Source of the DNA: Dehalococcoidia bacterium
Lineage (GTDB): Bacteria; Chloroflexota; Dehalococcoidia; Bin125
DNA length: 64,000 nt
Direction: 5' to 3'
Assembly: GCA_022828105.1 (NCBI GenBank)
Contig: JAJEJC010000006.1
Span: 108,496 to 172,495, forward strand
A model generated the notes under the pieces. It had not been told where the DNA came from. It searched no databases and saw nothing but the letters and a program-made list of their open reading frames with translations. The translations under genes and the position numbers were made by a program. This document shows, in pieces, positions 9,246 through 18,654 of this stretch (within the stretch, counting starts at the first letter, position 1; every line of letters starts with the position of its first letter).

Positions 9246-10406
9246 CTAGGCGCAACCCGAGGGTCCACCGTAGACAAGCCACCTGCTATCGGGTGACCAC
9301 TGAAACGCATTGCAAGGCCAGCCGACGATCAGGAAGCGTCGGATCAGCGTGCCGTGTGCGTCATAGATCAGTAGTTCACCGAGATGAGGACTGGCATCTG
9401 CGCCGGGCATCGTCGCAAACCATCGGCGGTCTGGGGACCACCCGCAACGATTGCGCCAATCGCTTAGGTCAACGCCGGGCGGGCGGTCGTGGCAGACTTG
9501 GTCCAGCGCTAGCTGATCGGCAAAGTTGGGAGTTCGGTACCACGCCTGTCGATATGGACTGTTCGGAACCGCCATATCCCGGTCAACGACGCCGTTGCGA
9601 TCGTAGATCGTGACGCCGCCAGCCTCGCATAGGTCACCTGTCCGTTCCCTTAGGGCCACAAACTGCCCGTCCGGAGACCATGCGGCATCGCCGCCGAAGG
9701 GTCGATAGCTATCGGTGAAGTAACCGGAACATTGTTCACCGATGGTATGAACCTCGCCGCCGGAGTCGAGGATGTGCACATTGTCCGTGGGGGCGTTGCG
9801 GTCAGATCGCTCGCGGATCAAGACGGCGCCGCCCACGGGCGCAGCCAATAGGTCGCCAGACAGGCGCGAGTGCTCGCGAGAGACGGCACCGCGGTCAAGC
9901 ACGAGCCGGCTGACCGGCGCATATCCGGAATGTGCGGGCGAGGCTTCAAAGTGTCGATACCAGAGCGCGCCGCCCGCCGGGTCCCACTGCCAGCTGTTCC
10001 ATTGCGCATAGCTGGTGACCAGCAACGGATCGCTTCGGGACTCCGGAGACAGCAACCAGAGGCCGCGAACCAAGAGCAGGGGCGCCTGTTCCAGCGTGCC
10101 TACGATTGAGCGCACCCGGTCGGCCTCGATCCATCCTTCAGCGACTCGCAACCAGTCGCCGCCCGGCAACCGGGCCACTACAACGCGGCGAGAACCAGCG
10201 TCAAGGATCCCATCCTCTCGGGCGATCATCGGTCCATCCCACTCAGCTTCGGGCCAGGAGGGGGACGGATAGAGCGGTGCTCCGTCGCCCACCATTTCGA
10301 CGAGCGGCGTCCCCTCAGGAGCTGCATTTCGGACCTCGGGTATGGCATCAGAGCAGGCGTACGCAGCCCATGCCGCGATGCCAATCAGGACACACCAGAG
10401 TCTCAC
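9246..10406 (-). CDS. Lipoprotein with beta-propeller-like repeats
   Basis: 386 residues from a GTG start preceded by GAAAGGGA. A short hydrophobic signal ends in a lipobox-like AAYAC, with the cysteine followed by SDAIPE. The mature part holds repeated tryptophan-containing blades such as WSPDGQFVALRE, WSPDRRWFATMP and WSPDSRWLVYGG, typical of TolB/WD40-like propellers, and an N-terminal segment (GDWLRVAEGWIEADRV) like a bacterial SH3 motif. It is divergent from the LytM-like gene. A second lipoprotein at 50.4 kb has nearly the same residues after its lipid cysteine and also neighbours a LytM-like gene. Function unknown; an extracytoplasmic binding or sensing role is likely. Confidence 0.75.
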   Translation of the reverse strand: MRLWCVLIGIAAWAAYACSDAIPEVRNAAPEGTPLVEMVGDGAPLYPSPSWPEAEWDGPMIAREDGILDAGSRRVVVARLPGGDWLRVAEGWIEADRVRSIVGTLEQAPLLLVRGLWLLSPESRSDPLLVTSYAQWNSWQWDPAGGALWYRHFEASPAHSGYAPVSRLVLDRGAVSREHSRLSGDLLAAPVGGAVLIRERSDRNAPTDNVHILDSGGEVHTIGEQCSGYFTDSYRPFGGDAAWSPDGQFVALRERTGDLCEAGGVTIYDRNGVVDRDMAVPNSPYRQAWYRTPNFADQLALDQVCHDRPPGVDLSDWRNRCGWSPDRRWFATMPGADASPHLGELLIYDAHGTLIRRFLIVGWPCNAFQWSPDSRWLVYGGPSGCA

Positions 10407-10491
10407 GCCCGTGTCCCTTTCGAGTCGCGGTAGTAGGATTTTCGAGCCCGGCTAGATAAGGACATTTCGCGACACCAAGGAGGGAACTGAC

Positions 10492-11055
10492 ATGGCACTG
10501 TACACCGTTCGCAGCCCGTTCAACAGCACCGCCTACCTCGGAGTTCGGGACTCTGGCACCAACCGTTGCCAAGCTGGCACAGACAGGTACTGGCATGTCA
10601 GCCCGACATATGGCACGCGGGGGTTCGACGTGGCATCGACCCAGAGCGGAGCCGCCGATCCGGTCTACGCCCGCCTCGTGAACGGCGTCGGCGTCAGCGC
10701 TGGCGTCTATGCGAGGTCCTACACCTGTGGCGTAGACATCGAGATCAGGTCGGTGAGCGGCACCCGACGCCTGCGCTACTACCACGTCGATCCGACGGAC
10801 GCGATTCGCGAAGGCGCAGGCAACTGGGTCGCGATCGGGACGATGGGGGCGCATGGCTCGATATCGATTCGTGTTGGAACCGTGTATGCCAGCGGGTCAT
10901 GTGGGGTCAGTGCGTTCCCGCACGTGCACATCGATACGCTTCACCGGGAGAACACGAGTTCGGGCGATCATTACGATTGGATCAACTGCACCATCGATCA
11001 GCCCAACATTGTCAACGTGGCGATTAGCTCGGCGACATCACTCTTCTACCTCTGA
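10492..11055 (+). CDS. LytM/M23-like protein lacking the first zinc ligand
   Basis: 187 residues with an AAGGAGGGA ribosome binding site. The fold signature of M23 peptidases is recognisable: RGFDVAST in place of HxGxDxA, LRYYHVDP, and FPHVHID in place of HxHxE. The histidine expected four residues before the conserved Asp is threonine, so zinc binding is probably impaired. No signal peptide is evident. A protein of the same length and order of motifs occurs at 51611-52180. It may be a structural or binding LytM domain, not an active endopeptidase. Confidence 0.6.
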   Translation: MALYTVRSPFNSTAYLGVRDSGTNRCQAGTDRYWHVSPTYGTRGFDVASTQSGAADPVYARLVNGVGVSAGVYARSYTCGVDIEIRSVSGTRRLRYYHVDPTDAIREGAGNWVAIGTMGAHGSISIRVGTVYASGSCGVSAFPHVHIDTLHRENTSSGDHYDWINCTIDQPNIVNVAISSATSLFYL

Positions 11056-11084
11056 TTGCTTGTAGCCGACACCCGCCGTCGCGT

Positions 11085-11240
11085 CCTCGTTCCCGACTTG
11101 CTGTTCTTCGACGACCTCGGTCAGGAACAGTTCGACCAGCAGCCGTAGTCCGACCTCTGCGCCCTGGTCGTCGCCCGCCACCGCTCGGCGAACGACCACT
11201 GGAACCTGCTCATTGGAGCGGTAGACGTTCGCTCCAGCGC
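11085..11240 (+). mobile_element. IS21 istB fragment
   Basis: Plus-strand remnant of an IstB helper ATPase: the translation VPDLLFFDDLG corresponds to the Walker B block (APDLLILDDLG in the complete copy at 47.6 kb), followed after a stop by SDLCALVVARHRSANDHW, matching IDLYELVIARHR. Nothing else of the element is recognisable here. Confidence 0.5.
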
Positions 11241-11311
11241 TGCTGAGTCTGCCTGCCTCAGTTGCGGGGGGGCTAACGCCACTCGGGTTGCGGCAGCGCC
11301 TGCGCGCCGAG

Positions 11312-12485
11312 CTACTCATCCAGATTCTCTACGGATGCTTCGACCATCCCGTCTGCGTCCGCCTGCAAGCGAGGTACGCGAAGCAGCGCCTCCGGGATCT
11401 CGGCATCGACATGTGGGTTCAGCGCCAGGCAGGACTGCCAGATCGGCAGCGGCGTGCTGGGCGGAAGCCCATGAAAGAACCAAGCACCGTGCAGGTTGTG
11501 CAGCTGAGTCCGCCCATCGCGGCTCATCCACACCGCATCAGATTGCAGCCGCGTGCCTGGACTAGGAGATCCTTTGGCGTGGCTCGGCGCCGAAGCCGGG
11601 CGGTCGAAGTGGGTAAGAGTCTCATCCTGATGGAAGCTGAACGCGGGAGATCTCACTTTGACTGACACACGCAGCGGCGCCTCCAGATCTGTGGTTCTCT
11701 CGTGCGCATACTTCTTCTGCAGCTTGTCGACCGCGGGCCTGGTCCGGTCCCTGCGAGACGACGAACCGGCTGGTCCGAACCCGATGGTCTTGGCCTGGCT
11801 TCGACCGCGCAGGTGGTCTGGGAGCGGAATGAGCGATGCCTGCAGCCGCCAGCCTCCGATGGCGATCGGCTTGCTCCAGACCCGGAGCGGCGCTTCGTCC
11901 CGTGTCCTTGATCCGGTGTTCCACCAGGCCAGGATCATGACGGTGCGTTAGTTCCACCAGCGGTCGCGAGTGCGCCTTGGTCGGCTGCTCGTTGAGGACT
12001 CCCTGCACCTGGATGCAGAGCTCGAACTCGGGATTCGGCAGCTCATCGATCCAGCCCAGGAACCGGCGCTCAGGTTGAGTCACCTCGCGATCCTCAAGCG
12101 TGCGTTGGACGACGAGCGGTTCGAGGTAGCAAGCCGAGCGGCCATCCGGAACAAGGAAATCTGGGCGACTGTCGTTCCCGGGCGGACGGGGATGGACCTC
12201 CACCAGCAAACCGAGGCGGCGCAGTAGCTGATGCAATAGGAGCTCAAAGTGTGCGCCCAGCTGCTCACTGGCAATGGGGCCGCTAAAGCGCCGTGGCCAG
12301 TCTTGCCGCGCGCGCTCCGGGAAGTGAGCGAACCGGGGTTCGCTGTAGTCCCGAACACGGTCGATGAAAGACGAGGCCGATTCATTGAGCAAGGAGAAGG
12401 AACTCTCCGTGCGCCTCTTCGGCGTCAGTGGGTCACGGAACCGATGTCGAAAAGCTTCTGCATGGCCTGCCCCGATGGACCGCAC
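11312..12485 (-). pseudogene. Frameshifted PD-(D/E)XK-like nuclease-family gene
   Basis: Two minus-strand frames form one protein. The first (12485 to about 11935) contains LGAHFELLLHQLLRRLG, EVHPRPPGNDSRPDFLV and ACYLEPLVV, which fit the E-helix, D and E of a PD-(D/E)XK core, although the usual catalytic Lys is not obvious. The second frame (from about 11938) continues with LAWWNTGSRTRDEAPLRV, RGRSQAKTIGFGPA, AVDKLQKKYAHE and a C-terminal part ending LNPHVDAEIPEALLRVP. The order matches an uncharacterised family I know from actinobacteria and relatives. The shift lies near 11930-11940. Start uncertain. The next gene on this strand is a broken DNA methyltransferase, so both may belong to one lost defence locus. 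Confidence 0.5.
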
Positions 12486-12582
12486 GTGGATGCTCTGGCC
12501 GCCTCTTCAGGCCTCCATCCAACAAGACTCCCTGTTCCGCTCAGAGTGCTGGCCCGTCGGCTCCCGACGCGCCGATCTGCAA

Positions 12583-13917
12583 TCAATCGATCGCCCGCTT
12601 GAGATTGAGCGAAAGCAGACGCTCCAGGATCGCTTCGTCGCCGATGTCGGTGGGCCAGCCGTAGGCGACGCAGACGGCGGCGTCGAGGTTGGCATGGAGG
12701 TTGTCGAGCCAGGTGGGGCGTTCGTTGTAGAGATCATTCAAGGTTCGCTCGTTCAGCTGCTGCTCGGCGTGCTCGTTGACGGGCAGCAGACGGGGCGGGA
12801 GCGAGAGGATCACGTCGGGCTCCTCGCGGACCCACTCGGGCGGGTTGAGCCAGAGTCGGCGCTTCTCATCGAGCTCGCGGGCGGCCCCACCGATGGCGTC
12901 GCGGTGCCGTCGCTGCTTCGGGGTCAGCGCCTCGTCGGGCGTGTTCAGCGGCCAGGGGAAGGGGAAGGTCTCGAAGGTCGTGGTCGGCGTGTAGCGGGGG
13001 CGGTCTTCGAGGCTGGTGCCCATGCGCAGTGACCAGAGTTCGTGCACTCGCGAGTGGAGGACGCCGAAGGCGTAGTCGTCGTCGCGGGCGATTGCAATGA
13101 GTTGGTGATCAGGAAGCGTCGGAGCAGCCAGCCACGCGAACACGCGGTGCTTTGACAGAGTTGGGGTAACAATGCAGCGCGATAATGAAGCGATTAGCTT
13201 TCGTAATGCTGGTCGCGGTTCCGCGTGCAACCACCAACGTTCCCGGTATGCTTCGCGACGGTTCTTGGAGCGTTGTGGATAGACATGAGCCAACACGTAC
13301 TCAAATGGCGCCTCGTAAGCGGCTGCGTCAGCTTCAGGCGTATCGAGGCCAAAGTCGATAATGAACATGTCTCGCGAACGGCGCGTTAAATCCATTCCAT
13401 TCACCCATGGAACCACCACATCAGAGTTTGGCTTTCCGTTGACATTGGTTGGCAGTAGAAGCATCTGCCGGGCCTCTTCGCCTGAGAGATCAAATGGCCC
13501 GACCTTCGTATCACCCATTAGCGAGATGCCATGATTCTCCCGCAAGGTGAGCGCCGCTGTGAGATCCACGCCAGTGCTCAGGTTGCTGTTGATCAAGTCG
13601 ACCGCTTCTCCATTCAAGGTCATCAAGATCTCGGATCCATTGTCTTGACCTACTATGGAGACCCGAACCGCGGCACCCTCGACGACCCATGGTTCGTCTG
13701 ACCAAGCCATGAAGATATCCCCACTCTGCTTGATCCGCTCAAGTACGCCGCGGTTCGACTTACTAGAGATGGAGTTTGTCGCTAACAGTCCAGCGCGCCT
13801 CGACGATGCTGAGTCGATCTTGCAACGAGCTAACTCATGCCAATAGCACGCGAGATCCGATTCCTTGGATACGGCGCCATCCCACGCTCCAAACAAGTCA
13901 TCAACGTAATCATCACC
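12583..13917 (-). pseudogene. C-terminal part of a type IIG/MmeI-like DNA methyltransferase, truncated by an IS
   Basis: About 440 residues of the downstream half of a class I SAM-dependent DNA methyltransferase of the large restriction-modification type. Diagnostic phrases are DDYVDDLFGAWDGAV, AGLLATNSI, GDIFMAWSDEPWVVEGAAV, PWVNGMDLTRR, RERWWLHAEPRPALR, ARDDDYAFGVLHSRVHELW, RYTPTTTFETFPFPWP and RPTWLDNLHANLD, the last part being target recognition and C-terminal helical domain. The SAM-binding and catalytic NPPY half is missing: the frame is cut at 13917 by an IS5-family element, and sequence beyond the element does not continue it. An internal ATG at 13896 could at best make an inactive fragment. 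Confidence 0.85.
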
Positions 13918-14608
13918 TAGGGCCTGTTCACATCGAAGGCAGCAGGTCGTAGATGAGCGCCAGGTAGATGCCGCTGAGGAAGATCACGTCGAGTTTGTCG
14001 TAGCGGGTGGCGATCCGGCAGAAGCGCTTGAGCCGACCGAAGAGGCGTTCGATCTCGTTGCGCCGGCGGTAGCGCTGAGCGTCGTAGGCCCAGGGTCGGC
14101 GACGGTTGGACTTGGGCGGGACGACGGGCTCGTAGCCCAGCTCGACGGCCAGGCGGCGTGTGCGGTCGCCCTCGTAGGCGCGGTCCATCAGCAGCGCCGG
14201 GCGGCCTGAGACCGGGCCGAGCGCGCGCAGCAGGGCGCGACCGACCGGTCCGTCTGCCGCCTGACCAGATGAGAGCGAGAGCGCCAGCGGGGTGCGAGCG
14301 CCGGCCGCGACCACGTGCAGCTTGCAGGTCAGGCCGCCGCGCGAGCGTCCGATCGCCTGGCGCCCCTTTGCTTCGGGGCCCCAGTCCCATGCGCGTGGAA
14401 CTTGACGATCGTGCTGTCCAGCGCCAGCGTGTCCAGGTCCACCCCGGCCAACGCTTCGCGCTGCAGTTCGGCCGCCAGCCGTTCCAACACGCCGGCTTTT
14501 GTATTGATCGCTCTAAAACTCGGCCAGTGATCGCTCTAAAACCAGGCCACTTGGCGGCCAGGCCCCAACCTGTAATCGGCGGGAGCCGATGCCGGTCGGG
14601 AGAGAGGG

Positions 14609-16066
14609 ATGCTCGGAGTGATGGATATCTACGCGCTGCGGCGCAAGGTGTTGGTCGAGGGCCAGAGTCAACGCAGCGTGGCCCGGGAGATGGGCCTGGC
14701 GCGGGACACGGTGCGCCGCTACCTGGCGACGCCGACGCCCGAGCGGCAACAGCGGCGGCGATCGAGTCCGGTGCTGGATCACGTCCGACCGCGGCTGGAG
14801 CAGTTGCTGGAGGAGTGGTCGCAGCGGACGACCGGGAAGCAGCGGATCAGCGGTCGCCGACTGCACCGGCAGTTGCGTGAGGAGGGCTACGAAGTCGGCC
14901 TGACCCTCGTGCTCGCCGAGTTGCGCGAGTGGCGCCGGCGGCGGGCCGAGGTGTATGTGCCCCTGGTGCACCGGCCAGCGGAGAGCGCACAGGTCGACTT
15001 CTTCGAGGTCGCGGTCGAGTTGGCCGGCGAACGGCGCCGGGTCTGGCTGCTGTTGTTCCGGCTGATGCACTCGGGCCGCGACTTCGTCCGGCTCTACGAG
15101 CGCCAGGACCAGCTCGCCTTCCTTGACGGCCATGTGCGCGCCTTCGCCCACTTCGGCGGCGTGCCCCGGCGGATGGTCTACGACAACCTCTCGGCGGCAG
15201 TCCGGCGGGTGCAGTTCCCGCGGCGGCAGCTGACCGAGCGCTTCGCCGCGCTGGCCAGTCACTACGCCTTCGAGCCCAGCTTCGCCCGGCCCGGCCAGGG
15301 ACACGACAAGGGAGGCGTCGAGTCGCGCGGCCGGGGGCTGCGCCTGCAGGTGTTCACGCCGGTGCCGCGCGGCGACTCGCTGGAGCAGCTCTCAGAGCGG
15401 ATCCAGGCGGAGATCGACCGGTTGGCGCCGGAGCAGGTCTTGCAGCGCTTCGCCCGCGAAGGGCCGCTGCTGCGGCCGTTGCCCCAGGTCGCGTTCGAGC
15501 CGCGGCGGATGCAGCGGGTGTCGGTCAACCGCAGCGCGATGGTGCGACTCGAGGGAGCCTGGTACTCGGCGCCCGAACGCTGGGCGGCGCTCACGGTGAC
15601 TGCCTGGGTCGGGGCCTCGGAGGTCGCCTTCCACTGCGGGTCGGAGCAGGTCCGCCATCCCCGTGAGCGCTTCGGCGGCCGCCGGGTGCGTTACCGCCAC
15701 TACCTCGGCGAGCTCTCGCGCAAGCCGCAGGCGCTGCGGCAGGTCGCGCCGGAACTGGTCGAGGAACTGGGCGGACCCTACGCCGAGTTGTGGACGCTGC
15801 TGGAGCGCGAACGCGGCGGTCATGAGGCGGCCCGCGCCCTGGCGCGCTTGCTGCAGGCGGCCGCCGAGCACGGCGAAGCGCGCGTGCGAGAGGCCCTGGA
15901 GGCCGGGCTGGCTGGGGACGGCTTCGACGAGCTGGCGATCCGCCGTTCACTGGCCGCGGTCCAGGAGACGGATGAGGTGACCGTCCCCGAACAGCTGCGC
16001 GGTTACCGGGTGGAGCGCGCCTCGGCGGCCGCCTACGACCGCCTGCTTGAGGGGGCGCTGCAATGA
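14609..16066 (+). CDS. istA: IS21 transposase IstA
   Basis: 485-residue DDE transposase. An N-terminal helix-turn-helix ([20 protein letters not shown]) is followed by the catalytic core: [10 protein letters not shown] with the first Asp, [11 protein letters not shown] with the second Asp, and [15 protein letters not shown] with the Glu. A C-terminal beta-rich domain follows ([18 protein letters not shown]). The reading frame is open and overlaps istB by ATGA, indicating translational coupling. It belongs to a different IS21 subgroup from the copy at 47.5-50.1 kb. Confidence 0.95.
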   Translation: MLGVMDIYALRRKVLVEGQSQRSVAREMGLARDTVRRYLATPTPERQQRRRSSPVLDHVRPRLEQLLEEWSQRTTGKQRISGRRLHRQLREEGYEVGLTLVLAELREWRRRRAEVYVPLVHRPAESAQVDFFEVAVELAGERRRVWLLLFRLMHSGRDFVRLYERQDQLAFLDGHVRAFAHFGGVPRRMVYDNLSAAVRRVQFPRRQLTERFAALASHYAFEPSFARPGQGHDKGGVESRGRGLRLQVFTPVPRGDSLEQLSERIQAEIDRLAPEQVLQRFAREGPLLRPLPQVAFEPRRMQRVSVNRSAMVRLEGAWYSAPERWAALTVTAWVGASEVAFHCGSEQVRHPRERFGGRRVRYRHYLGELSRKPQALRQVAPELVEELGGPYAELWTLLERERGGHEAARALARLLQAAAEHGEARVREALEAGLAGDGFDELAIRRSLAAVQETDEVTVPEQLRGYRVERASAAAYDRLLEGALQ

Positions 16067-16860
16067 GCAGTCCAGTCAACGCCGGCGCCCGTGCGGCCGT
16101 GCTCGAGGCGCACTGCCGCGAACTCAGGCTGCCGACCGTGAGGCGACAGTACCCGGAACTGGTTCGCCAGGCGGCGCACGACGGCTGGGACTACGAGGAG
16201 TTCCTGCTGCAACTGCTCGAAGCCGAGGTGCTGGTCCGCCGCGACGGCGCCGTGGCCCGGCTCATGCGCGGCGCGCGCTTCCCCGACCTCAAGACCATGG
16301 ACCAACTCGACTGGGACGCGCTGCGCGGGATCGAGCGGCCGCAGCTCGCCCAACTCGCCACCTGCGACTACCTGGAGCGCGGCGAGGACGTCGTGATCGC
16401 CGGACCGATCGGCACGGGCAAGACCCATCTCGCGATCGCGCTCGGGGTCGAAGCCGTCCAGCGCCGCCAGCGGGTCGCCTTCATCCGCGCCGCCGATCTC
16501 GTCCGTGAACTGGTCGAGGCGCGCGACGAGCGCACGCTCTCCCGGCTGCATCAGCGCTACCTGCGCGTCGCCCTGCTGATCGTCGACGAGCTCGGCTTCG
16601 TGCCCTTCGACCGCGCCGGCGGCGAACTGCTCTTCAACCTGCTCGCCGACCGCTACGAGCGGCGCTCCACGATCGTCACCACCAACCTCGCGTTCTCCGA
16701 GTGGGTCCAGGTCTTCGGCGACGAGAAGCTGACCACCGCGCTGCTCGACCGTCTCGGTCACCACGCGCACATCCTCACACCCAAGGGCCAGTCCTATCGG
16801 ACTCGCCACGCGCGTCAGCCAACCTCGTCGCCGCAGCAGCAGGCAGGAGGTGAGGCCTAG
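16063..16860 (+). CDS. istB: IS21 helper ATPase IstB
   Basis: 265-residue AAA+ ATPase that helps IstA select and bend target DNA. The Walker A motif is [10 protein letters not shown] and the Walker B motif [13 protein letters not shown], followed by the sensor region [20 protein letters not shown]. The N-terminal helical domain is present and the C-terminal tail is short and polar. It starts within the last codons of istA. Confidence 0.95.
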   Translation: MSSPVNAGARAAVLEAHCRELRLPTVRRQYPELVRQAAHDGWDYEEFLLQLLEAEVLVRRDGAVARLMRGARFPDLKTMDQLDWDALRGIERPQLAQLATCDYLERGEDVVIAGPIGTGKTHLAIALGVEAVQRRQRVAFIRAADLVRELVEARDERTLSRLHQRYLRVALLIVDELGFVPFDRAGGELLFNLLADRYERRSTIVTTNLAFSEWVQVFGDEKLTTALLDRLGHHAHILTPKGQSYRTRHARQPTSSPQQQAGGEA

Positions 16861-17229
16861 CAACCAACGTCGGGAGAGACCACGTCCGCCTCCAGGTGGC
16901 CTAATCTTAGACCGATCAAGTGGCCTAGATCAAGAGCGATCAAAACAGCTTTGGCCCAGCGGTTGAGGCGCACATAGATCGTGTGCCAGTTGCCGACTTC
17001 GCGCGGCAGGCCGCGCCACGTGCAGCCTTGGTAGAGCACGTAGAGCCAGGCGTCGAGCATCTGGCGGTGCGGGATCTTGAGATGATTGCTCGGCGGCGGC
17101 AGCAATGGAGCCAGCTGCGCGTACTGAGCGTCGCTCAACTTCTTCTGATCGCTCATCTGGTCACCGTGGCCGCGCCGCCGACCAACGCCACTCTGCCACA
17201 ACTACGCCGCGATGTGAACAGGCCCTAGG

Positions 17230-17442
17230 CAAGTCCTTGCTGACTACTTCGGGCGGATCTTGGAACTGACTCTATCTGTGAGTTTCAACGGACTGCTCAC
17301 GTGCGGCAACGTCCATCTGACCCATGCGGGAAGGCAGAAGGCTTCGATCACTCAGCCCACACAGATAATCGGCTTCTTCGAATACATGCATAGAATGTGG
17401 AATGAAGATCCGGATGTCGAATCGGTCCGAACACTCGCGTAA
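17230..17442 (+). pseudogene. C-terminal fragment of an unidentified gene
   Basis: An open plus-strand frame entering from the right border of the IS5-family element encodes about 70 residues (QVLADYFGRILELTLSV, then QIIGFFEYMHRMWNEDPDV) and stops at 17442. It has no plausible start of its own and does not connect in frame with sequence left of the IS, so DNA was probably lost beside the element. No family recognised. Confidence 0.35.
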
Positions 17443-17516
17443 GCGCTGGTGAGGCAGCGATCGAGCCGCGTGTCGTCGGCTGATGCCACTACGCGGAGAA
17501 CTGAGGAGGGGCATCA

Positions 17517-17691
17517 TGGCCCAGCAGACCACCCGCGCGCTACGCCAACGGCTCTCGCCCCACCGAGCCCCGCTCGAACAGAAGCAGGTGCTTGACCCGC
17601 TAACCTCAAACTGATACCCAACCATCTACCGGCCGCTCACCTGGTCAAATGACTGTGGCGATGGGTAGTCAAAAGACCCTGGCTATCGACA
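17517..17691 (+). mobile_element. IS21 (copy 2 type) right-end remnant
   Basis: The translation ALRQRLSPHRAPLEQKQV matches the C-terminus of the IstB at 47.6 kb (YRQRLSPHRALLEQREM), and the following 90 bp match the subterminal and terminal sequence of that element nearly base for base. It ends in GGCTATCGACA, the inverse of the TGTCGATAGCC tip. It is a solo end in the opposite orientation to the complete copy. Confidence 0.8.
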
Positions 17692-17715
17692 CCAAAGTCG
17701 AAGCGCAGCAGCAGC

Positions 17716-18654
17716 TCATGCCTCAGGGGCAAGAAAATGCTCTCCGTCGTAATGGAGCAGATGTGTCGGGCGCTCAGCAATCCACACCTCTGTCTCCCAA
17801 GCGATCTCGTCGGCATGACGTTTGTATTCGCCAAATGTCAGAAAACAGGAAACGTAGATTCGCGGCAACTCGCACGCTCTGAGCGCGTCCTCAAGCTCAA
17901 TGTGGCGTTTCGCCGACACTGGGCCATGGGAGGTCACGGCCTCGCAAAGGAAGACCCAATCCCGGCGGGGGTCGCGAATCAGTACGTCGGGCAGCTTTCC
18001 GTGAACGTCGGCGTCGATTCCTATCTCGGCCAAAGACCTCCCCTGGTGGACCAAGTGCTTATCGTCAGCGTCACCGAGATACAGCAGTAGGCCACCTGGA
18101 ACGAATAGCCCCGCGAAGTCTTCCAAAATCGCTCGCTGCAACTCGTTGTGCGGCCCGGGAGACAGAGAAACCGAAGTCCCATCGGGAAGCTGCACAGGGA
18201 CGCGTTCCAGAACCCGTTCCTTGGCGTACATCGCTGCGAGTCCACCCGACTGGCTAGGCCTGAAAGACGCAACTGACGCTCTGAAGGAAGCAGTGCCAAA
18301 ACTGCGCAGCACCCCGACTGCCTCCTCGGTTAGCGCGTAGTGAGTGTTCGGGCTGTTTGTGGCGAGTCCAGGGGCGTCGGGATTTCTCACCAGAATCCCC
18401 GCCTGCACGAACTGATGTACAGCCTGCCGCCGAATCGTCTCCCTCGTGTTCTCCGCATACTCCCGGTCAAACTCGCGAGCCGCGAAGAGAATCACGTCGT
18501 GAATGCGCAGTCGGGGCTTCTGGGCGTCGATCCAAGCAGCTGCTGGACCGAGATCGGCGAAGGCCAGAATCGTCAAGGCTGCTAGATCGCCAGTCTGTCG
18601 CTCCGGCAGACCGAGCGCTGTCAAGACATGCTTCGCTTGGTCAATCTGCGCCAT
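17716..18654 (-). CDS. BsuBI/PstI-type type II restriction endonuclease
   Basis: 312 residues fitting the BsuBI/PstI restriction enzyme family, whose characterised members cut CTGCAG. Family landmarks are YAENTRETIRRQAVHQFV with an N-terminal winged-helix region, NSPNTHYALT, VQLPDGTSVSLSPGPHNEL, LLLYLGDADDKH, DVHGKLPDVLIRD and VFLCEAVTSHGPVSAKRH, the last carrying the D and E-containing nuclease core, then IAWETEVWIAERPTHLLH. Length is normal and no stops are seen. Its ATG lies 14 bp inside the end of the methyltransferase gene, so the methylase is translated first. The recognition site is inferred from family only. Confidence 0.92.
   Translation of the reverse strand: MAQIDQAKHVLTALGLPERQTGDLAALTILAFADLGPAAAWIDAQKPRLRIHDVILFAAREFDREYAENTRETIRRQAVHQFVQAGILVRNPDAPGLATNSPNTHYALTEEAVGVLRSFGTASFRASVASFRPSQSGGLAAMYAKERVLERVPVQLPDGTSVSLSPGPHNELQRAILEDFAGLFVPGGLLLYLGDADDKHLVHQGRSLAEIGIDADVHGKLPDVLIRDPRRDWVFLCEAVTSHGPVSAKRHIELEDALRACELPRIYVSCFLTFGEYKRHADEIAWETEVWIAERPTHLLHYDGEHFLAPEA

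Larger units (their letters stand above)
14500..16947 (+). mobile_element. IS21-family element (copy 1), complete
   Basis: 2448 bp with istA and istB in tandem. The ends begin TGTATTGATCGCTCT (left) and, reading inward from the right, TGTTTTGATCGCTCT. A repeated TGATCGCTCTAAAAC motif near the left end looks like transposase binding sites. A 5 bp target duplication GCTTT lies at 14495-14499 and 16948-16952. It sits inside the IS5-family element, so it arrived later. Confidence 0.93.
13928..17156 (-). pseudogene. IS5-family transposase, split by IS21
   Basis: The N-terminal piece starts at ATG 17156 (MSDQKKLSDAQYAQLAPLLP) and runs to NRWAKA at 16948. After the IS21 insertion it resumes at 14499 as GVLERLAAELQREALAGVDL, then TLALDSTIVKFHAHGTGAP. 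Between APKQRG and QAIGRSRGGLTCKLH the reading shifts by -1 at a CAAAGGGG run near 14360-14370, which resembles the programmed frameshift between OrfA and OrfB in this IS group. The C-terminal part has the DDE motifs (LLMDRAYEGD, YRRRNEIERLFGRLK). Removing the insert restores a full-length transposase. Confidence 0.88.
13920..17225 (-). mobile_element. IS5-family (IS427-like) element, interrupted by an IS21 element
   Basis: Perfect 16 bp terminal inverted repeats GGGCCTGTTCACATCG mark both ends, flanked by a TA target duplication (13918-13919 and 17226-17227). Without the nested IS21 insertion and its 5 bp duplication the element is about 853 bp, the usual size of the IS427 group. It interrupts the methyltransferase gene. 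Confidence 0.92.

Noticed and set aside
9772..10459. Plus-strand frames opposite the propeller lipoprotein
   Set aside because: The minus strand has a lipobox and repeated WSPDxxW blades; the opposite frames are short and featureless.
14158..14880. A 240-residue plus-strand frame across the IS5/IS21 junction
   Set aside because: It crosses an element border and is antisense to the IS5 transposase and out of frame with istA.
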